Shown in pieces: positions 8,959 to 18,505 of a stretch of DNA of 64,000 bases (its first letter is position 1; each line of letters opens with the position of its first letter). The stretch is taken from the NCBI GenBank assembly GCA_902797965.1, contig CADBUY010000003.1, positions 38,222 to 102,221 of the forward strand, written 5' to 3'. The position numbers and the translations under genes were made by a program. The DNA is from an uncultured bacterium. Its GTDB lineage: Bacteria; Cyanobacteriota; Vampirovibrionia; Gastranaerophilales; Gastranaerophilaceae. Below the pieces are notes generated by a model. That model saw only the letters and a list, made by a program, of their open reading frames with translations, was not told where the DNA came from and made no database searches.

Positions 8959-9198
8959 TTACTTTGTTATGTTATAGTTTAAAATCTGTTTTCTTATATC
9001 ATTTAATTGATTGATGTCGATTTCTTCATTAAAAGCTTGTTTAATACTTAAATCAACATTTTTAATCATTAATTGTTTAAGTTCTTCTATATTGGGTTCT
9101 TCAGGGTTAAAGTCTATGTAACCATTTATTAAGTCTGATTTAGAATAAATTTTGTGTATACCTTGTAAAGACCCAAAAACGGTCATTTTTATCTTCAA
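8959..9198 (-). pseudogene. C-terminal remnant of the frameshifted pyruvyl-transferase gene
   Basis: This 79-codon frame continues the polysaccharide pyruvyl transferase domain of the upstream gene in another frame. Removing one base from the five-base homopolymer at 9175-9179 fuses DKNDRF of the upstream frame directly to GSLQGIHKIYSKSDL here, which is the expected continuation of that domain (NDRF-x-I..IYS..DL). It has no credible ribosome binding site of its own. It could reflect a real mutation, programmed or phase-variable slippage, or an assembly error. Confidence 0.75.
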
Positions 9199-11080
9199 AG
9201 TCTATTAATATTGTTGGTATTCCCATTGCTATACAAGGTGATGCACAATGTAGTGCTGAAGTTATAACTAAACTTGCATTATCTCTATATTTATTTAATA
9301 AATTTTGGGTTTTGTACAAATACTGCTCTTCGCTATTTATATAAAAATCAGATTGTTTATCAGTATCAACAGCCCTCTGATTAACAAATTCAGCATTTTG
9401 TAACAGTTTTGAGGGAATATATTGTAAATATTCATTTGAGATATCTACTATAAATACTTTATTTTGAGTGCTTTTTATTTGTCGTTTTGGAAATGTTAGG
9501 GTTAAACATCTGCTTAAATAGCATTTTTGTCCAATGTTATTCAAAAACTTAAGTGTTGAAGTGTCTCGGCAACCAAATGTAATATTATCAAAATAACCAG
9601 GATTATGTTTTACTAAATTTATAAATTGATGCATTTTGGCTGTTGTAATATGCGTTCCTATAAATATTGGCAAAATATTATCATTTGGTAAATAAGTATC
9701 ACTATGTGAAAACCAACCTTGCATAATAGTATAAGCTTTTTGATTATTATAATGCATTAAATTATCTCTATCCCAAAAAACAAAATTTGTATCAGGTAAA
9801 ATTGAGTGTATAATGTTTTTAGTTGCAATAGTTTGAACATAATCACCAAGATTTACTCCAAAATGATGCTCCAACTCATTTAATCCCATGAAATAATCAT
9901 ACTTAAATAGTACTGCTGTTCCGGAATATTCTTTTTTCTCTTTGTAATTTAAAGCATTTTTAATATTAGAAAAATTTTTAGCATTAATATTCGAAGTTAT
10001 TATTTCTATTTTTCTAGATATTTTTCCAGATATTTTATTATTACAATCATGAAAATTTTTATCCTGTATCTTTAGCAATGTTTTGTATTTATTTTTAAAT
10101 TTAAATTTTATACCAAGTATTTTTATTTGTTTACCGACATAATTATCCTTCTTTATATTTGTTATAGAAAATATGCCTTGAATAAAGTCTCTAATTTTGT
10201 AATTAAATATATAACGACTACCCTTTATCTTTATACCTAATATAGTAACAACTTTTCGTTTGATATTATTTTTGTATTCATTCTTTACTGAAAATATATT
10301 TTGTACCAAAGCTCTGATAATCGATTTTATCTTGAAAATTATATATTCTGCGGTGCATTCTTTTAATAATAAATTATTTGATTTTTTTATAAAAGTTTTT
10401 CTGTTTTTTTCGTTTTCTTTTTCATTTACAGTTATATAACTATTATCATGCCTGTTCCATATTGTTAGTTTATTATCAACAAATGAAATAGGATATTTTA
10501 TTGCTACTTGTCTCCACAACCACCAGTCAAGCCAAGCTGGGATTGGGGTATTAAAATCCAGATTTTTTATTACATCAGTCTTTATCATTACTGAAGAAAA
10601 TGTAGCAATCGCATTATCCTGATAAAAAATTCGAAATAAATTTTTATTGTGCTTTCTATATATATTAGCTAACCAATATATATAATCGTAATATTTTTCT
10701 TCTTTACCTTCTATTTTTATATCATTTATTAAAATAGTTGTACTATTATTTTGTTTTATATAATCGATTTTTTCTTGTAAATAATTTTCTTGCCAGTAGT
10801 CATCACTTTCTAAAAATGCTATATAATCGCTACTAGTTTTTGAAATACCTAATTTTAAACTTTCTACTAGTCCTTTATTTTCATTATTTTCGTGCGTGTA
10901 TAGATGAAATCTCGGATATTTTTCTATGTAATTTTTAATAATGTTTAAAGAATTATCTTTTGAACCATCATCTATAATGATTACATCAAAATCTTTATAA
11001 GTCTGATTAACAAGTGATTCTAATGCTCTACCAATAAATTGTTCATAATTATAACTTGTTACAATAACGCATATTTTCAT
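9140..11080 (-). CDS. GT2 glycosyltransferase fused to polysaccharide pyruvyl transferase (frameshifted)
   Basis: N-terminal GT2 domain (about residues 1-240: ICVIVTSYNYEQFIGRALESL, VIIIDDGSKDNS, FLESDDYW near 90-96, then a WLDWWLWRQ segment). A linker carries two copies of a basic motif (TILGIKIKG, KILGIKFKFKNK). The C-terminal part from about residue 400 is polysaccharide pyruvyl transferase-like (NLGDYVQTIA, TFGCRDTSTLKFL, TSALHCASPCIAMGIPTILI), which would add ketal pyruvate to a glycan. The frame runs off into WVFTRYTQNLF and stops early at 9140; the true C-terminus is in the 8959-9198 frame. As it stands the pyruvyl-transferase domain is truncated and perhaps inactive. Confidence 0.8.
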   Translation of the reverse strand: MKICVIVTSYNYEQFIGRALESLVNQTYKDFDVIIIDDGSKDNSLNIIKNYIEKYPRFHLYTHENNENKGLVESLKLGISKTSSDYIAFLESDDYWQENYLQEKIDYIKQNNSTTILINDIKIEGKEEKYYDYIYWLANIYRKHNKNLFRIFYQDNAIATFSSVMIKTDVIKNLDFNTPIPAWLDWWLWRQVAIKYPISFVDNKLTIWNRHDNSYITVNEKENEKNRKTFIKKSNNLLLKECTAEYIIFKIKSIIRALVQNIFSVKNEYKNNIKRKVVTILGIKIKGSRYIFNYKIRDFIQGIFSITNIKKDNYVGKQIKILGIKFKFKNKYKTLLKIQDKNFHDCNNKISGKISRKIEIITSNINAKNFSNIKNALNYKEKKEYSGTAVLFKYDYFMGLNELEHHFGVNLGDYVQTIATKNIIHSILPDTNFVFWDRDNLMHYNNQKAYTIMQGWFSHSDTYLPNDNILPIFIGTHITTAKMHQFINLVKHNPGYFDNITFGCRDTSTLKFLNNIGQKCYLSRCLTLTFPKRQIKSTQNKVFIVDISNEYLQYIPSKLLQNAEFVNQRAVDTDKQSDFYINSEEQYLYKTQNLLNKYRDNASLVITSALHCASPCIAMGIPTILIDFEDKNDRFWVFTRYTQNLF

Positions 11081-11131
11081 TCTTTTATTTCTCTTATTTT
11101 TCTTATTTTTCTAATTTTTCTAATATATCTT

Positions 11132-12187
11132 CTATTTATTTGAGGATCTATATTTTTTTCTTTTTAATTTAATCTTTATACCGAATATTGTTATTACTTT
11201 GTGATTACCGTTATTCCTCAAGGAAAATATGTTTTGAATAATTTTTTTAATTTTTTCCTTTAAAATAATATCAATATATCTTTTTATATAATCAATCTTC
11301 CAAGGTGATTTATTATAATAAAACCACCATTTTTCGAAAAACAAATTACATGAAGTATTTACCCAAGGCTTATTTATGCCAGCATAATGGATAACAATTG
11401 GATTCTTAGCTGCGTTTTGAAAAACTTCATTTGAATAAGGAAGTCTATCATAAATGAAAGAATAGTCTTGATCTGCAAAAACATTATATTCTGGAGGTAA
11501 ATAATACATAAACTTTTGATATTTCTGTCCATATATTGCATTCAATATATCTTGATCAGCATACGGCATTGCCGGGTATTTTTTTAGTAAGGAGATAATT
11601 TGTTCAAAAATTTCTAACTCTTTGGCTCTTTTGATATTTGCAAGAAAGAAACCTGCTCCGAAATGAGTATATTTTAAAGGATCTTTTACAAAATTTGTAT
11701 ATTCAGGAATTTTATACCAATGTTCAAGAATTTTTTCTCGGTTTTGCATTGCAAAACCTTCTGGGACAGCTGCAAAAATTTTATCATCTGGCAGTTGTAA
11801 AATAGAAATATCGCCATCTATAACAATATCCGAATCCACATAAAAACAGTCTTTAACATCATCAGGTAAATATTTAAACATTAAAAGCCGATATAAACAA
11901 CTTTTGTTAATATGTTGGTTTTTAAAATTCTTTTGCTCAATAAAGTCAAAGATTTTAATATACTTCTCAACATCTATAATATTAATTTCACATGGATATA
12001 TTTTTTTTATTTTATTAATTTTTGAAATATCGTGATGAGTAAACCCCTGTGTATACAAGAAAAATCTTGCAAAAGTATTATTACTAAGATTATCAAGTAT
12101 TGATACCATTGCAACACCAATAACATTTGCATAGTTTTTGTCTCCGGTCAAAACTACATTTATAAATTTACGTTTGTTGTTTTTCAA
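11132..12187 (-). CDS. Glycosyltransferase family 8
   Basis: Retaining GT-A enzyme of the LgtC/WaaJ type that transfers glucose or galactose to lipooligosaccharide-like acceptors. The 351-residue product shows INVVLTGDKNYANVIGVAMVSIL at the N-terminus, the metal-binding DSD at residues 118-120 (FYVDSDIVIDGDI), HFGAGFFLANI, YADQDILNAIY and the C-terminal HYAGINKPW motif. It ends with a basic tail KVITIFGIKIKLKRKK that recurs in the neighbouring glycosyltransferases. Substrate cannot be told. It is in the same orientation as its neighbours and separated from the next gene by a short AT-rich tandem repeat. Confidence 0.9.
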   Translation of the reverse strand: MKNNKRKFINVVLTGDKNYANVIGVAMVSILDNLSNNTFARFFLYTQGFTHHDISKINKIKKIYPCEINIIDVEKYIKIFDFIEQKNFKNQHINKSCLYRLLMFKYLPDDVKDCFYVDSDIVIDGDISILQLPDDKIFAAVPEGFAMQNREKILEHWYKIPEYTNFVKDPLKYTHFGAGFFLANIKRAKELEIFEQIISLLKKYPAMPYADQDILNAIYGQKYQKFMYYLPPEYNVFADQDYSFIYDRLPYSNEVFQNAAKNPIVIHYAGINKPWVNTSCNLFFEKWWFYYNKSPWKIDYIKRYIDIILKEKIKKIIQNIFSLRNNGNHKVITIFGIKIKLKRKKYRSSNK

Positions 12188-12222
12188 TTAAGTTCTCCTT
12201 GTTGTTAGTTTTATATCCTTTA

Positions 12223-13236
12223 TTAAATTTTTTGTTTAAATTTTAGCTTGAATCCACAGAACCAAATCGTGCTACTGTTACCATTAATTCTTATAAAAAA
12301 AATGTTTTGACTAGAAGCTAAATACTTTAAAAAACCATATTTCTGAATAAAAGAATTATTTAATTCTTTTCTGTATGATTTTACCAACCCTTTTATTCTG
12401 TTCTTATCTTTTGGCTCAGATAATTCAATCGTTCGTTTCTTATAATTATGCAGAAGTATTAACAAATTTCTATAATTCTTATTGAATAATTCTTTATTTT
12501 TTGAGATTTCTACGAATAATTCATGCCAATTATACAAATGCGAAATTGCAGATTCATAAGACTTGTTTTGTGTTGTTTTTTCCATTATAGAATTTGAATG
12601 CGTTCTGTAATGATGGAAGATATTTTTGTCAAAGTATATTTTTTTTGAAAGGAAGAAATAATACCAAGTAAAAAATATATCTTCGTATAAAAGACCTTCT
12701 ATGAAATGAATATTATTATTTTTAATTATTGATGTTTTAAAAACTTTATTCCAAACATGAATATTTTGATTTTGACCTACATCAAATGTCGCTTTCTGTA
12801 TACCGTTAAACTTTATTTTTAAATATTTATTTAATGTTTTTGTTTCCTGATTTAAAGAGTTGTTTTCTTCTGTATAAACCTCAGAGCCAAAGCAATAATA
12901 ATCAATATCATTATTTGAAAATACATTAAAAGCTGTTTCCAGCAAATTCGGCTCTATGTAGTCATCGCTATCTAAAAAGTAACACAATTCAGATGCTACA
13001 CGTCTTAATCCCTCATTACGGGCTGATGACAAACCTCCATTTTCTTTTGATATAACTTTTATTCTTTCATCTTTTTTTGCGTATTCTTCTAAGATTTGCA
13101 AAGAATCATCAGTAGAACCATCATTAATGCAGATTATTTCAATGTCTTTTAGAGTTTGATTAATTACACTATCAAGGCATTGTCTGAGATATTTTTCTAC
13201 ATTATATACAGGTATGATTACTGATACCTTTGGCAT
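12223..13236 (-). CDS. Glycosyltransferase family 2
   Basis: GT-A sugar transferase, first gene of the leftward glycan island. It begins PKVSVIIPVYNVEKYLRQCLDSVINQTL, followed by EIICINDGSTDDS, GGLSSARNEGL and the metal-binding YFLDSDDYIE, a classical GT2 set. An upstream ATG at 13248 is in frame, but the ATG at 13236 has a GGGAG Shine-Dalgarno 5 nt away and is preferred (337 residues). The C-terminal end FCGFKLKFKQKI is a degenerate copy of the basic tail shared in this island. Confidence 0.9.
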   Translation of the reverse strand: MPKVSVIIPVYNVEKYLRQCLDSVINQTLKDIEIICINDGSTDDSLQILEEYAKKDERIKVISKENGGLSSARNEGLRRVASELCYFLDSDDYIEPNLLETAFNVFSNNDIDYYCFGSEVYTEENNSLNQETKTLNKYLKIKFNGIQKATFDVGQNQNIHVWNKVFKTSIIKNNNIHFIEGLLYEDIFFTWYYFFLSKKIYFDKNIFHHYRTHSNSIMEKTTQNKSYESAISHLYNWHELFVEISKNKELFNKNYRNLLILLHNYKKRTIELSEPKDKNRIKGLVKSYRKELNNSFIQKYGFLKYLASSQNIFFIRINGNSSTIWFCGFKLKFKQKI

Positions 13237-13328
13237 AATTACTCCCATTTTCCTATATTAATTATAAAACAAACATAGCTAATAAAAATATTAGCCATGT
13301 TTGTTAAATTTATACATATTTACAATTT

Positions 13329-14651
13329 TTATAAGTACATCAATTTAATATACGCAGTGCAGATTAGTAATGAAACACCAACAACTGCGATACCGTATTT
13401 TAAGAATCTCATAAATGCTATCGGATGCCCCTCTGCTGCGGCATTTTCTGAAACAATAACGTTTGCTGCTGCACCAATAATAGTAAGGTTTCCGCCCAAG
13501 CAGGCACCAAGAGATAAGCACCACCACAGAGGGAATGCGTATTCTGCACTCTTAGCCTGTTCTATAACGCTAAGCATTGGAGCCATTGTTGCTGTGTAAG
13601 GAATATTATCAATAACACCTGATATAATTCCTGATGCCCAGAGAATCAACATTGAAGCAGCTTCCTGTGAACCTTGGGTTACATTCAATATCCATTCTGC
13701 CATTAACTTAATACCGCCTGAAGCTTCAACTCCGCCAATAATGATAAACAAGCCGATAAAGAAGAATATTGTATTCCATTCAACATCTCTCAATATATCT
13801 GTCGGTTTTTCAAATAACAAAAGTACGCTTGCTCCTAACATTGCGGCAACACATGTCTGAATGTGTGTAATATCGTGTGTTACAAAGCCAAGAATTACCA
13901 AGCCTAATACCAGCATTGAACGAATCATTAAGTTTTTATCTGTAATAGTTTTTGAGTTATCCATATTCGCAACTTCTGCCATCTTGTCGGCGTCAGCGTG
14001 CAGCTTCTTCTTAAATAATAAGGTAAGTATAGTTAGTACAACTATCATAATAACTGCAACAGGAATTGTCAGATTGTATAAAAAGTCCATAAATGAAAAG
14101 CCTGCTGCACTGCCAATAATAATATTTGGAGGATCTCCAATCAAGGTTGCTGTTCCGCCGATATTTGATGAAAAAATCTCTGTTAATAAATAAGGAAGCG
14201 GATCAATTTCCAGTTTTCTTGCTATAGCAAATGTTATTGGTAAAACAAGAATTACTGTTGTTACGTTGTCCAAAAATGCACTCGTAACTGCTGTAAATAA
14301 ACCTAATGCAATAAGAATTTTTATCGGATGTCCTTTCGTGAACTTCAATAATTCATTTGCAATCCAAGTGAAAACACCGCTTCTTGTTGAAATATTAACT
14401 ATAATCATCATTGAAACCAATAAAAATATTACGTTAAAATCTACAAAATTTATAAAATAATGTGGATTTAAACCATCACCAATCATTTTATTCTGGCTGA
14501 CTAAGCCCAGTAATATTGTGATACCGGCTCCTAAAAGTGCAATTGTTACTTTTGGAATTTTCTCCGTTGCAATAAAAATGTAAGCTAATATCAATAATCC
14601 TGCTGATATAGCAACATTATGAGCCGATACAAAAGCATGTACCATTTCCAT
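13329..14651 (-). CDS. ArsB/NhaD-superfamily inner-membrane transporter
   Basis: A 440-residue ion transporter with about eleven hydrophobic segments. The signatures TSAFLDNVTTVILVLPITF and GGTATLIGDPPNIIIGSAAG in the first half, repeated as GVIDNIPYTATMAPML and GGNLTIIGAAANVIVSENA in the second, are those of the ArsB/NhaD/P-protein group with an inverted internal duplication. Likely substrates are Na+/H+ exchange or an oxyanion or dicarboxylate; arsenite is possible but no ars regulator is nearby. A GAGGAG ribosome site precedes the ATG. It stands alone between the glycan island and pilT. Confidence 0.85.
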   Translation of the reverse strand: MEMVHAFVSAHNVAISAGLLILAYIFIATEKIPKVTIALLGAGITILLGLVSQNKMIGDGLNPHYFINFVDFNVIFLLVSMMIIVNISTRSGVFTWIANELLKFTKGHPIKILIALGLFTAVTSAFLDNVTTVILVLPITFAIARKLEIDPLPYLLTEIFSSNIGGTATLIGDPPNIIIGSAAGFSFMDFLYNLTIPVAVIMIVVLTILTLLFKKKLHADADKMAEVANMDNSKTITDKNLMIRSMLVLGLVILGFVTHDITHIQTCVAAMLGASVLLLFEKPTDILRDVEWNTIFFFIGLFIIIGGVEASGGIKLMAEWILNVTQGSQEAASMLILWASGIISGVIDNIPYTATMAPMLSVIEQAKSAEYAFPLWWCLSLGACLGGNLTIIGAAANVIVSENAAAEGHPIAFMRFLKYGIAVVGVSLLICTAYIKLMYL

Positions 14652-14697
14652 ATCTTTTCTCCTCTTTTGTGTTCATACAAGTCAAGCATAACACAAA

Positions 14698-14726
14698 AAA
14701 AAGACGACTAAAAGCCGTCTTTTTAT
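14698..14726 (-). terminator. Intrinsic terminator downstream of pilT
   Basis: Read leftward, AAAGACG and CGTCTTT arms enclose a short loop and are followed by a run of T. It lies between pilT and the transporter gene. Confidence 0.8.
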
Positions 14727-14747
14727 ATAATAGATTTTATCTTATCT

Positions 14748-15818
14748 TTATGTGTTTTGCAAACCGCGCTTAAATTCTTCGGGGCGGCTTGAACGAGAAA
14801 GAGCATCCTCTAAAGTAACCTTTTTCTTGATATATAAGTCTTTTAATGCCATCTCTAACGTTTGCATACCAAAACCTGAGTTTGTTTGCATTGTAGAATA
14901 TATTTGAGCCGCTTTTGCTTCACGAATCAAGTTCGCAATTGCAGGAATTACCAACATTACTTCCTGTGCCATTACACGACCTTGTTTTGTACCATCTGCT
15001 TGGAGCAACGGCAATAAAGTCTGAGAAAATACTGCAACAAGTGAGTTAGAAAGCTGAACGCGAACTTGTTGTTGTTGTCCCTCAGGAAATACGTCTATGA
15101 TACGGTCAATTGTCTGTGAAGCTGAAGACGTGTGCAATGTTCCGAATACCAAGTGACCTGTTTCAGCAGCAGTTAACGCTAATCTGATTGTGTCTAAGTC
15201 ACGCATCTCACCTACAAGTATAATATCAGGATCTTCACGAAGAGCGGATTTAAGAGCATTCGCAAAACTTCTTGTATCTTGGCCCAGTTCTCTCTGGTGA
15301 ATGATAGAGCGTTTTGACGGGTGAATAAATTCAATAGGGTCTTCAATCGTCAAAATATGCTCCGAACGTGTTTCATTAATATAATTAATCATTGCGGCAA
15401 GAGTTGTTGATTTACCGGAACCGGTAGGCCCGGTTACCAGAACCAATCCTCTTGGCTTTTCTGCGATTTTTCTTACTGTTTCTGAAAGACCTAATTCTTT
15501 GAAGTTTGGAACCTTAGATGCAATAACACGGAATGCCGCTGCATAGTTTCCTCTGTCTTTATATATATTTACACGAAAACGGCTTAGTCCCTGAATGCCG
15601 TATGAGAAGTCTAATTCCCAGTCTTGTTCAAGTTTACGTCTTTGTTCTTTGTTTAACATCGGGAAAAGAAGTAATTCGACTTCTTCAGGTTTTAATGCAG
15701 GAACATCCATTCTCTGCAAGTTTCCGTCTATACGAACAACCGGTGGTAAACCGGCTGAAATATGCAGGTCTGATCCCCTTTGTTTTACAACTACTTCCAA
15801 ATATTTTTCAATAAGCAC
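14748..15818 (-). CDS. pilT: Twitching motility retraction ATPase PilT
   Basis: Hexameric ATPase that powers type IV pilus retraction. The 356-residue product has the PilT N-domain (GSDLHISAGLPPVVRIDG), Walker A GPTGSGKST at 130-138, Asp box ILTIEDPIEF, Walker B region DPDIILVGEMRD, His box GHLVFGTLHTSSA and a C-terminal domain close to the family AIRNLIRE motif (AIANLIREAKAAQI). The start is a GTG at 15818, behind a GAGGG ribosome site; no alternative ATG fits. No other pilus genes are present in the window, so the rest of the machine must be elsewhere. Confidence 0.95.
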   Translation of the reverse strand: MLIEKYLEVVVKQRGSDLHISAGLPPVVRIDGNLQRMDVPALKPEEVELLLFPMLNKEQRRKLEQDWELDFSYGIQGLSRFRVNIYKDRGNYAAAFRVIASKVPNFKELGLSETVRKIAEKPRGLVLVTGPTGSGKSTTLAAMINYINETRSEHILTIEDPIEFIHPSKRSIIHQRELGQDTRSFANALKSALREDPDIILVGEMRDLDTIRLALTAAETGHLVFGTLHTSSASQTIDRIIDVFPEGQQQQVRVQLSNSLVAVFSQTLLPLLQADGTKQGRVMAQEVMLVIPAIANLIREAKAAQIYSTMQTNSGFGMQTLEMALKDLYIKKKVTLEDALSRSSRPEEFKRGLQNT

Positions 15819-15920
15819 TCTAAATTGCCCTCTTTAATGCACTCTTCTATACTGTAAATTCTATCACAGTATAATTTTTTTGTAAATAAATGTTTAAGCA
15901 AAATCAACGACTTGAAGTAT

Positions 15921-17285
15921 TTATTTTAGTAGATATTCATTAATTGCTTTTGCCGCTTTTTTACCGGCTCCCATTGCATTAATAGCATTTGATTCTCCAA
16001 CCGGTGCAACATCGCCGCCGGCATAAATATGTGGAATAGAAGTTTCTCTTGTTTCTGTGTTGACTGTAAAATAACCTCTTTTATCCGTATCAAATTCTAT
16101 CCCGTCAAGTTTAGCGGACTTTTGAATTATCGGGTTAGGACCTGTTCCCAAAGCCACAATGACTGTATCAACATTAAGGTCAGCATATTCACCGGTTCCG
16201 ATAGGAGAGCGTCTTCCTGATTCGTCAGGTTCGCCAAGTTCCATAATCTCAAATTTCATACCGTTAACATACCCATCTTTTTCACAGATTTCTTTTGGTG
16301 CACGAAGGAATAAGAATTGTACTCCTTCTTCTTTTGCATGTCTGATTTCTTCAAGACGGGCAGGGAGTTCTGCTTCAGTTCTACGGTATACTATGTATAC
16401 TGTTTCAAAACCAACCCTAACCGCAGTTCTTGCTGCATCCATTGCAACATTTCCACCGCCGATTACTGCAACAGATTTTCCTACTTTAAGCGGTGTTGCA
16501 GTCTTATCATCATTAGCTTGCATAAGGTTTACTCTTGTAAGAAACTCATTTGCTGAAAATACTCCGTTAAGATTTTCGCCCGGAATATTCATCATTTTTG
16601 GAAGTCCCGCTCCTGAGCATATAAATATTGCATCAAAACCATCTTCTTCAAGTTGTTTTAATGTTATTGATTTCCCTACAATTACATTTTTTTCAAATTT
16701 AACGCCCATTTCTTTAAGGGTATCAAGTTCTCGGTCAAGAACTTTTCTTGGGAGTCTGAATGGTGGAATACCATATCTTAATACGCCGCCAAATTTGTGC
16801 AGAGCTTCAAAAATAGTTACGTCATGACCGGCTTTCCTTAAATCAGCAGCTGCAGTAATACCGGCACATCCGGAGCCTACAATGGCAACTTTTTTACCGC
16901 TTGGTACTATTTCTGTTTTTGGGGCAGTTGTGTTGTCACCGACATATCTTTCTAATGCGCCGATAGCAATTGGTTCGCTTTTAATACCCAAAATACACTT
17001 TCCTTCGCATTGTCTTTCCTGTGGACATACTCTTCCGCATACAGAAGGAAGCATGCTTGTTTGACGAATGATATCCCCTGCTTCTTTCAGATTGTCTTCT
17101 TTTATTGCTTTTATAAAATTAGGAATCTGAATATTTACAGGACAACCTTTAACGCATTGCGGATTTTTGCAATTTAAACATCTTGAAGCTTCAAGTTTTG
17201 CCTGCTCAGGTGTAAGATTTTCTTCTACAGCATTAAAATTGGTTCTTCTTTCTATTCTGTCTTGTTCCACAGGTCTTTGGCGCAT
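15921..17285 (-). CDS. GltD/NfnL-type FAD and iron-sulfur oxidoreductase (glutamate synthase small chain-like)
   Basis: FAD/NAD(P)H-dependent electron-transfer subunit. The 454-residue product has an N-terminal ferredoxin-like domain with clustered cysteines (ASRCLNCKNPQCVKGCPVNI and PSVCGRVCPQERQCEGKCILG), FAD-binding GSGCAGITAAADL, and NAD(P)-binding GGGNVAMDAARTAVR, ending HIYAGGDVAPVGESNAINAMGAG. This family supplies electrons to glutamate synthase, or acts as NfnB/SudA with an NfnA partner. Neither a large glutamate synthase subunit nor an nfnA gene is adjacent, so the exact partner stays open. GAGGGAG precedes the ATG. Confidence 0.88.
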   Translation of the reverse strand: MRQRPVEQDRIERRTNFNAVEENLTPEQAKLEASRCLNCKNPQCVKGCPVNIQIPNFIKAIKEDNLKEAGDIIRQTSMLPSVCGRVCPQERQCEGKCILGIKSEPIAIGALERYVGDNTTAPKTEIVPSGKKVAIVGSGCAGITAAADLRKAGHDVTIFEALHKFGGVLRYGIPPFRLPRKVLDRELDTLKEMGVKFEKNVIVGKSITLKQLEEDGFDAIFICSGAGLPKMMNIPGENLNGVFSANEFLTRVNLMQANDDKTATPLKVGKSVAVIGGGNVAMDAARTAVRVGFETVYIVYRRTEAELPARLEEIRHAKEEGVQFLFLRAPKEICEKDGYVNGMKFEIMELGEPDESGRRSPIGTGEYADLNVDTVIVALGTGPNPIIQKSAKLDGIEFDTDKRGYFTVNTETRETSIPHIYAGGDVAPVGESNAINAMGAGKKAAKAINEYLLK

Positions 17286-17352
17286 AATTTTATCTCCCTC
17301 TTAAATCAATTTATATAATATCAAAAAAAATATTTATTGTATAATAAAATTT

Positions 17353-18468
17353 ATGAAGAATGTAGCTTTTGTATTCGGCACACGTCCGGAAATTATAAAA
17401 TTGGCTCCTGTAATACTTGAATTAAGGAAGTATCAGCAGGATTATAACGTGATTATTATAAATACAGAACAACAAAAAGAGTTGTCTAATCAGACTCTTA
17501 AATATTTTGGACTAAAAGCTGACTATAACCTCGATTGTATGAGAGAAAATCAGTCACTTTCATCAGTTCAGTCAAGAATTTTAACTTCATTAGATGAAGT
17601 TTATAATAAAAATTCTATTGATGCTACCATTGTTCAGGGAGATACAATGACGGTTTTATGTGGGGCATTAACAAGTTTTTATCATAAAATTCCTGTATTC
17701 CATGTTGAAGCAGGACTCCGTTCTTATGATATATTTGAACCATTTCCGGAAGAAGTTATGAGGCAGATGACATCCAGAGTTGCGGATTTACATTTTGCAC
17801 CTACAGAGGTCAATAAAGAAGCTTTATTAAAAGAAAATATTGATATAAATAAAATCCACGTTGTTGGTAATACTGTTATTGACGCTCTTTTCTGTTTGTC
17901 AGATGAAGTTGTTGAACAATCAAGAAAATTTTATGAGGAAAAAGGGGTAAATATTGACGACAAGTTGGTCTTGATAACAGCACACAGACGTGAAAATCAT
18001 GGTGAGAGAATTGACAGAATTATTGATGCAATATCATTTTTGGCAGAAAAATATTCTGATCATACTTTTGTTATTCCTGTTCATCCTAATCCGAATGTGC
18101 ATGACAAAATTCATTCAAGGCTTGGTGAATTTAAAAATATCCACCTGCTGACTCCCCTAGATTATCCGAATTTGGTTTATTTGATGAAGCATGCAAAACT
18201 TATATTAACGGATTCCGGCGGAATACAGGAGGAAGCACCTTCTTTTGCCTGCCCAACTCTTGTAATGAGATATGAAACCGAACGAAAAGAAGGAATAGAT
18301 GCCGGTGTTTCCAAGCTTGTCGGAGCCGATTATGACAAAATTGTATGTGAGAGTGAAAAGGTCTTGGCTTCTTCTAAATCAGATACAAGATTAAAAGCTC
18401 AAAATCCTTATGGCGACGGAACTTCGTCAAAGAAAATAGAAAATATTATAAGACAATTTTTTGCTTAG
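17353..18468 (+). CDS. wecB: UDP-N-acetylglucosamine 2-epimerase (non-hydrolysing)
   Basis: Interconverts UDP-GlcNAc and UDP-ManNAc for surface glycans. The 371-residue product starts VAFVFGTRPEIIKLAPVI and contains VQGDTMTVLCGALTSFY, VFHVEAGLRSYDIFEPFPEE, the LITAHRRENHG segment and the C-terminal TDSGGIQEEAPSFACPTLVMR signature. The ATG lies 7 nt after a TATAAT box (17340-17345) with no Shine-Dalgarno, so the transcript is probably leaderless. It is divergent from the gltD-like gene and points at the second sugar gene block. Confidence 0.94.
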   Translation: MKNVAFVFGTRPEIIKLAPVILELRKYQQDYNVIIINTEQQKELSNQTLKYFGLKADYNLDCMRENQSLSSVQSRILTSLDEVYNKNSIDATIVQGDTMTVLCGALTSFYHKIPVFHVEAGLRSYDIFEPFPEEVMRQMTSRVADLHFAPTEVNKEALLKENIDINKIHVVGNTVIDALFCLSDEVVEQSRKFYEEKGVNIDDKLVLITAHRRENHGERIDRIIDAISFLAEKYSDHTFVIPVHPNPNVHDKIHSRLGEFKNIHLLTPLDYPNLVYLMKHAKLILTDSGGIQEEAPSFACPTLVMRYETERKEGIDAGVSKLVGADYDKIVCESEKVLASSKSDTRLKAQNPYGDGTSSKKIENIIRQFFA

Positions 18469-18505
18469 TCGGCGAACTATGTGTTAATTCAATTGTCAAA
18501 TTATT

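Noticed and set aside
16159..16827. Long open frame (222 codons) antisense to the gltD-like gene
   Set aside because: Shadow of a strongly conserved gene on the other strand; Ser/Pro/Phe-rich sequence with no domain and no ribosome site.
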